Positions 59,237-64,000 of a DNA stretch of 64,000 bases are shown here, piece after piece (positions within the stretch are counted from its first letter, which is position 1; each line of letters begins with the position of its first letter). The position numbers and the translations under genes were made by a program. The DNA is taken from the NCBI RefSeq assembly GCF_003116585.1, contig NZ_QEHM01000003.1, positions 420,916 through 484,915 on the forward strand, written 5' to 3'. Under the pieces are notes generated by a model, which had not been told where the DNA came from, searched no databases, and worked only from the letters and a program-made list of their open reading frames with translations. The stretch comes from Albibacillus kandeliae (GTDB lineage: Bacteria > Pseudomonadota > Alphaproteobacteria > Rhodobacterales > Rhodobacteraceae).

Positions 59237-60546
59237 CAGCTCTTGGTGCGGTTGTCGATGATGCGCACGGCCTTGCCCTGGCTGCGCTCCACCGCGCCCG
59301 GGTCGGCGACCGTGACCTTGATCGAGATGCCGACCGAAGCCTTGACCTTGTGCGAGAGATCGGCGGCGGCGGCCTTGCGGGCCTCTTCCGCCGTATGGCT
59401 CTGCGCCGCCTCGCACATCACCGTCAGCACGTCCATGCGGCCCGGCGTCGACAGCTCGATCTGGAAATGCGGGGCGAGACCCGCGACCGTCATCAGCTGT
59501 TCCTCGATCTGGGTCGGGAAGACGTTGACGCCACGCAGGATGATCATGTCGTCGCTGCGGCCCGTGATCTTCTCCATCCGCCGCATCGAGCGCGCGGTGC
59601 CCGGCAGCAGCCGGGTGAGGTCGCGGGTGCGGTAGCGGATGATCGGGAAGGCTTCCTTGGTGAGCGAGGTGAAGACCAATTCGCCCTGCTCGCCGTCCGG
59701 CAGCACCTCGCCCGTCACGGGGTCGATGATCTCGGGGTAGAAGTGGTCTTCCCAGATGTGCAGCCCGTCCTTGGTCTCGACGCACTCGTTGGCGACGCCC
59801 GGCCCCATCACCTCGGACAGGCCGTAGATGTCGACCGCGTGCATGTCGAAGGCCTGCTCGATCTCGAGCCGCATGGCGTTGGTCCAGGGCTCGGCCCCGA
59901 AGATGCCGACCTCGAGCGAGCTCTCGCGCGGGTCGATGCCGCGCGCCGCGTATTCGTCGAGGATCGAGAGCGCGTAGGAGGGGGTCACGGTGATCCCCTT
60001 GGGTTTGAAATCCTCGATCAGCCGCACCTGGCGCTGGGTCATGCCGCCCGAGACCGGCACCGTCGTCAGGCCCAGCGCATCGGCGCCGAGGTGGATGCCG
60101 AGACCGCCGGTGAACAGCCCGTAGCCATAGGCGTTGTGCAGGATGTCGCCCGGGCGCAGGCCAGAGGCCCGCAGGGAGCGCGCGACCACCTCGCCCCAGA
60201 CGTCGAGGTCATTGGCGGTATAGCCCACCACGGTCGGCTGGCCGGTGGTGCCCGAGGAGGCGTGGATCCGTTTCACCTGCTCGCGCGGGACCGCGAACAT
60301 GCCGAACGGGTAATTGGCGCGCAGGTCCTGCTTCACGGTGAAGGGAAACTTCGACAGGTCCGCGAGGCTCTTGAGGTCGTCGGGATGCACCCCGGCCTCG
60401 TCGAAGGCCTTGCGGTAGTGCGGGACGTTCTCGTAGGCGTGGCTCAGCGACCATTTCATCCGGATCAGTTGAAGGTCCTGGATCTCGTCGCGGCTGGCGA
60501 TCTCGATCGGGTTCAGATCTTCCTTGCGGGGGGTCAGGTCTTTCAT
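59236..60546 (-). CDS. paaK: Phenylacetate-CoA ligase
   Basis: 436 residues, adenylate-forming enzyme that activates phenylacetate. ASSGTTGQPTVVGYT is the AMP/phosphate loop; YGLSEVMGPGVA, the EDHFYPEIIDP motif and GRSDDMIILRGVNVFPTQIE (hinge) are all present. Length is typical. 135 bp from the thiolase gene upstream. Confidence 0.97.
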   Translation of the reverse strand: MKDLTPRKEDLNPIEIASRDEIQDLQLIRMKWSLSHAYENVPHYRKAFDEAGVHPDDLKSLADLSKFPFTVKQDLRANYPFGMFAVPREQVKRIHASSGTTGQPTVVGYTANDLDVWGEVVARSLRASGLRPGDILHNAYGYGLFTGGLGIHLGADALGLTTVPVSGGMTQRQVRLIEDFKPKGITVTPSYALSILDEYAARGIDPRESSLEVGIFGAEPWTNAMRLEIEQAFDMHAVDIYGLSEVMGPGVANECVETKDGLHIWEDHFYPEIIDPVTGEVLPDGEQGELVFTSLTKEAFPIIRYRTRDLTRLLPGTARSMRRMEKITGRSDDMIILRGVNVFPTQIEEQLMTVAGLAPHFQIELSTPGRMDVLTVMCEAAQSHTAEEARKAAAADLSHKVKASVGISIKVTVADPGAVERSQGKAVRIIDNRTKS

Positions 60547-60681
60547 GGTCTCCTCACCTGCCGGACATGGGCCCGGCCCTGGCTAAATGTTCCCCGGGAC
60601 AAAGTCCCTCCCTGGACGGACCCCGCGCTGGGATCCGCCCCGTGTCTTGCAGTCTTGTCCGGGCCGGGGCCCGGAGATGTC

Positions 60682-61875
60682 TCAGACTTTTTCGAGCAGG
60701 ACCGCGATGCCCTGGCCGACGCCGATGCACATGGTGCAGACGGCACGGTCGAGGCCGTTGTTGACCATTTCCTGCGAGGCGGTCAGCGCCAGGCGGGTGC
60801 CCGACATGCCAAGCGGGTGGCCAAGCGCGATGGCGCCGCCGTTCGGGTTCACGAAGTCCGCGTCATCGGCCACGCCGAGCTGACGCAGCACCGCGAGACC
60901 CTGCGAGGCAAAGGCCTCGTTCAGCTCGATCAGGTCGATATCGGTGATCGACAGGCCCTGCTGGACCAGCAGCTTCTGGGTGGCGGGTGCCGGGCCCATG
61001 CCCATGATCCGCGGCGGCACGCCTGCGGTGGCCATGCCCGAGACCTTGACGCGCGGGGTCAGGCCGTACTTCTCGACCGCGGCCTCAGAGGCGATGATCA
61101 CCGCCGCGGCACCGTCGTTCACGCCGCTGGCGTTGCCCGCGGTGACCGAACCGTTCTCGCGGAAGGGCGCGGGCAGCTTGGCCAGCTGCTCGATGGTGGT
61201 CGCGCGCGGATGCTCGTCGGTGTCCACGATGATCGGGTCACCCTTGCGCTGGCGGATCGACACCGGAGTGATCTCCTGCGCCAGCCGGCCCGAGGCGATG
61301 GCCCTTGCGGCCTTCTCCTGCGAGCGCAGGGCAAAGGCGTCCTGGTCATCGCGGCTGATCTGGTAGTCGGAAGCCACGTTCTCGGCGGTCTCCGGCATCG
61401 AGTCGGTGCCGAAATGCTTGTGCATTTCCTTGTTCACAAACCGCCAGCCGATGGTGGTGTCGTAGATCTCGGCCTTGCGCGAGAAGGCGCTGTCGGCCTT
61501 CGGCATCACCAGCGGCGCACGGCTCATGCTCTCGACGCCGCAGGCGATGACCACCTCGGCCTCGCCGGTGCGCACGGCACGCGCGGCAGAGCCGACGGCA
61601 TCGAGGCCCGACCCGCAGAGACGGTTGATGGTGGCGCCCGGAACGGTGTCGGGCAGGCCCGCCAGCAGCGCGGCCATGCGGGCCACGTTGCGGTTGTCTT
61701 CACCGGCCTGGTTGGCGCAGCCGGCCAGAACCTCGTCGATCTCGAGCCCGGGATACTTCGCGACCAGGTCACGGATCACCTGGGCCAGCATGTCGTCCGG
61801 CCGTACCGAGGACAGGGCCCCGCCGTAACGGCCGATGGGGGTGCGCAGCCCGTCGCAGATGTAAGCAATAGTCAT
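60682..61875 (-). CDS. 3-oxoadipyl-CoA/3-oxo-5,6-dehydrosuberyl-CoA thiolase
   Basis: 397 residues, thiolase of the PaaJ/PcaF type. Catalytic Cys in NRLCGSGLDAVG, His in GHPLGMSG and second Cys in CTMCIGVGQGIA. Location in the paa run argues for PaaJ; PcaF (beta-ketoadipate pathway) is equally supported by sequence and could serve the protocatechuate made by the quiC locus. Confidence 0.93.
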   Translation of the reverse strand: MTIAYICDGLRTPIGRYGGALSSVRPDDMLAQVIRDLVAKYPGLEIDEVLAGCANQAGEDNRNVARMAALLAGLPDTVPGATINRLCGSGLDAVGSAARAVRTGEAEVVIACGVESMSRAPLVMPKADSAFSRKAEIYDTTIGWRFVNKEMHKHFGTDSMPETAENVASDYQISRDDQDAFALRSQEKAARAIASGRLAQEITPVSIRQRKGDPIIVDTDEHPRATTIEQLAKLPAPFRENGSVTAGNASGVNDGAAAVIIASEAAVEKYGLTPRVKVSGMATAGVPPRIMGMGPAPATQKLLVQQGLSITDIDLIELNEAFASQGLAVLRQLGVADDADFVNPNGGAIALGHPLGMSGTRLALTASQEMVNNGLDRAVCTMCIGVGQGIAVLLEKV

Positions 61876-62303
61876 GTTGTCTCCTCGAAAATCTGGCCCT
61901 TGATGGTCCGTGACAGGCCCCGGAACAGCGCCACGTTGCGCCCGTCCCCGCCGGTCACGACTACGTCATAGACTCCCGACCGCCCATTGCGAGCGGATTC
62001 GACCGCCCGGGCCGTCAACCGCTCGCCCGGCTGGCCCGAATTCACATATGTGATGGAGTTCTGCTGGGCGACGGTGACCTGATTGTAGCTGTTGCAGGCG
62101 AAGGCAAAGGCGCTGTCGGCGAGCGTGAAGATGTAGCCGCCGTGACAGATGCGATGCCCGTTCAGGTGATGCTCCTCCACCGTGAACGACATGGTGGCGG
62201 TGCCGGGCCCCACGGCCTCCAGCGTCATGCCGAGCCACTTCGACGCGTTGTCGGTGCTCCACATCGCCTCGGCGCTGCGCTCGGCCCTTTCCTGCGGTGT
62301 CAT
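61872..62303 (-). CDS. paaI: Hydroxyphenylacetyl-CoA thioesterase PaaI
   Basis: 143 residues, hotdog fold. GHRICHGGYIFTLADSAFAFACNS carries the catalytic Asp and the PaaI signature. Rescues CoA from dead-end phenylacetate intermediates. Overlaps the thiolase gene by 4 bp and is divergent from paaZ. Confidence 0.95.
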   Translation of the reverse strand: MTPQERAERSAEAMWSTDNASKWLGMTLEAVGPGTATMSFTVEEHHLNGHRICHGGYIFTLADSAFAFACNSYNQVTVAQQNSITYVNSGQPGERLTARAVESARNGRSGVYDVVVTGGDGRNVALFRGLSRTIKGQIFEETT

Positions 62304-62425
62304 TCCCGGCGGTCTCCCCTCGCTCCTCGGGCCGCACCCTGCACAAAACCGACCATGCGGTCAATAGTGTTGATTTCCGACGCGCCCCGCGTCATGGTGC
62401 GGCCAAATCAGGAGGAGCCCAGATC
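62304..62425. promoter_or_regulatory. paaI-paaZ divergent promoter region
   Basis: 122 bp. GACC-ATGC-GGTC (62351-62362), extended by ACC on the left, is a small dyad of the kind bound by PaaR-type TetR proteins and lies close to the midpoint. AGGAGGAG before paaZ. Regulator binding is inferred. Confidence 0.4.
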
Positions 62426-64000
62426 ATGCTACGACCCGCAAGCTACGCCGCGGCGCAATGGATCGCCCCCGGCGACCACGCCCGCGCCATCAACGGCCCC
62501 GTCACCGGCAAGGTGATCGCCGAGGCCGGTGGCGCCCCGCTCGACATCCAGGCCATGCTCGACTGGGCCCGCCTGACCGGCGGTCCCGCCCTGCGCGCCA
62601 TGACGTTCCACGAGCGCGCCCGGATGATCAAGGCGGTGGGCCAGTACATCGCCGCGCGCAAGGAAGAGCTCTATGCCCTCAACCCGCTGACCGGCGCGAC
62701 CCGCCGCGACGGCGCGGTCGACATCGAGGGCGGCATCGGCACCATGATGGTGATCTCGGGCAAGGGCCGTCGCGAGATGCCCGACGGCTACGTCTACGTC
62801 GACGGCGCCCCCGAGGGCCTGTCGAAGGACGGCTCGTTCCTCGGCCAGCACATCTGCGTGCCGCTGCAGGGCGTTGCGGTCCACATCAACGCCTTCAACT
62901 TTCCGGTCTGGGGAATGCTGGAAAAGCTCGCCCCCACCCTGCTGGCGGGGATGCCCGCCATCGTGAAACCGGCGACCCAGACCTGCTACCTGACCGAGGC
63001 CTGCTTCCGCATGATCATCGAATCGGGGCTGGTCCCCGAGGGCGCGGTGCAGCTTGTGGTGGGCGGCGTCGGCGACATGCTCGACCGGCTGACCGCGCAG
63101 GACGTGGTGAGCTTCACCGGTTCCGCCGACACCGCGCTCAAGCTGCGCGCGACCCCGGCGCTGATGCGCAACTCGGTGCGCTTCCACTCGGAACAGGACA
63201 GCCTGAACGCCACCATCCTCGGCCCTGACGCCGTGGCCGGAACACCCGAGTTCGACGCCTTCATCAAGGAGGCGGCCAACGAGATGACCACAAAGGCGGG
63301 CCAGAAGTGCACCGCCATCCGCCGCATCATCGTGCCCGAAGCGACCATGAAGGACGTGAGCGAGGCGCTGATGGCGCGGCTGGCCAAGACCACCATCGGC
63401 GACCCGGCGGACGAGTCGGTGCGCATGGGCGCGCTGGCCTCCGCCAGCCAGAAGGCCGACGTGCTGGGCAAGCTGCGCGCGCTGGCGGGCGAGACCGTGC
63501 GCCTGACCGGCGACCCCGAAGTTCTGGACCTCGTCGGCGCGGGACCGGAGGGCGCGTTCCTTGCCCCGACCCTGCTGCAATGCGACGATCCGGACGCGGC
63601 CAGCGCGGTGCACGAGCTGGAGGCCTTTGGCCCCGTTTCGACCCTCATGCCCTACCGTGACCTCGCCCATGCCTCGGCGCTCGCCAATCGCGGCGGCGGC
63701 TCGCTGGTGGCCTCGCTGGTGACGGCAGACCCGGAGATCGCGCGGCAGGTGGTGCTCGACAGCGCTGCCTGGCACGGGCGGCTCTACATCACCGGGCGCA
63801 ACTCGGCGAAGGCGGCGACCGGGCACGGGGCGCCGATGCCCCACATGGTCCACGGCGGCCCCGGCCGCGCTGGCGGCGGCGAGGAACTGGGCGGTGTGCG
63901 CGGCGTGATGCACTACATGCAGCGCACCGCGATCCAGGGCGGCCCCGACGTGATCGCGGCGATCACCGGCCAGTGGCTCCCCGGCGCGCCGGAGATCGAG
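62426..64000 (+). CDS. paaZ: Phenylacetic acid degradation protein PaaZ, 3' end off the window
   Basis: The first 525 codons of the bifunctional ring-opening enzyme: N-terminal aldehyde dehydrogenase ([38 protein letters not shown], catalytic Cys in [13 protein letters not shown], Glu in HSEQDSL). The C-terminal MaoC-like hydratase that opens the oxepin ring would begin near the end of this window and is missing. AGGAGGAG lies about 8 nt before ATG 62426. It opens oxepin-CoA and oxidises the aldehyde. Confidence 0.95.
   Translation, partial: MLRPASYAAAQWIAPGDHARAINGPVTGKVIAEAGGAPLDIQAMLDWARLTGGPALRAMTFHERARMIKAVGQYIAARKEELYALNPLTGATRRDGAVDIEGGIGTMMVISGKGRREMPDGYVYVDGAPEGLSKDGSFLGQHICVPLQGVAVHINAFNFPVWGMLEKLAPTLLAGMPAIVKPATQTCYLTEACFRMIIESGLVPEGAVQLVVGGVGDMLDRLTAQDVVSFTGSADTALKLRATPALMRNSVRFHSEQDSLNATILGPDAVAGTPEFDAFIKEAANEMTTKAGQKCTAIRRIIVPEATMKDVSEALMARLAKTTIGDPADESVRMGALASASQKADVLGKLRALAGETVRLTGDPEVLDLVGAGPEGAFLAPTLLQCDDPDAASAVHELEAFGPVSTLMPYRDLAHASALANRGGGSLVASLVTADPEIARQVVLDSAAWHGRLYITGRNSAKAATGHGAPMPHMVHGGPGRAGGGEELGGVRGVMHYMQRTAIQGGPDVIAAITGQWLPGAPEIE

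Noticed and set aside
58888-61971. 1027-codon open frame opposite paaK and the thiolase
   Set aside because: Antisense shadow of well-recognised genes; composition is Arg/His/Asp/Gly-rich without any motif, a usual effect of high GC.

Overview
The window comes from a high-GC alphaproteobacterium, most likely of the Rhodobacteraceae/Roseobacter group. The evidence is the gene content: tripartite TRAP transporters, leuB separated from leuC-hdeD-leuD, an Entner-Doudoroff edd-eda pair, an rsfS-rlmH pair, a MoxR/DUF58/DUF4159 cluster, a DUF6525 gene and a paa cluster. No database search was possible, so the taxon is an inference.

Bases 1 to about 17,223 form an accessory island of visibly lower GC. 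It holds the 3'-truncated R subunit of a type I restriction enzyme; an SbcB-like exonuclease gene broken by a complete IS256-family element (8-bp target duplication) and also by a frameshift; and a satellite-like module of primase-helicase, AlpA-like HTH protein and P4-type integrase. Two EVE-plus-HNH endonucleases follow, then a HEPN-like protein. The island ends with a tightly packed XRE-regulated operon of four genes whose last product also carries a HEPN-like RNxxxH motif. Its right edge is a 45-bp fragment equal to the 3' half of a tRNA-Thr(CGT) gene, the classic scar of integration into a tRNA. The intact tRNA is expected to the left of this window.

From 17.3 kb the sequence is ordinary chromosome. 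Bases 17.9-28.4 kb form a quinate/shikimate catabolic locus. It has a TetR regulator fused in frame to an esterase, a shikimate/quinate dehydrogenase, a TRAP transporter with three substrate-binding proteins, 3-dehydroshikimate dehydratase (quiC) and an SMP-30 lactonase. Together these would import the substrate and turn it into protocatechuate. Next come divergent oxyR and katG, tRNA-Pro(CGG), a DMT permease, htpX, and a zinc-responsive COG0523 GTPase behind a perfect Zur-like palindrome. After these are leuB, a LysR/epimerase pair, an endonuclease/phosphatase-family gene broken by one in-frame TGA, and leuD-hdeD-leuC.

Bases 44-64 kb hold mscS, rsfS, rlmH, a hydroxypyruvate-isomerase-like gene, an SMR efflux gene and eda-edd (with a LacI-type palindrome upstream). 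They also hold DUF1285, the moxR-DUF58-BatA/DUF4159 operon, an I78 inhibitor lipoprotein and phenylacetate genes (TetR, paaK, thiolase, paaI; paaZ divergent and cut by the window end). Many long opposite-strand ORFs in the high-GC part are shadows and were left out.
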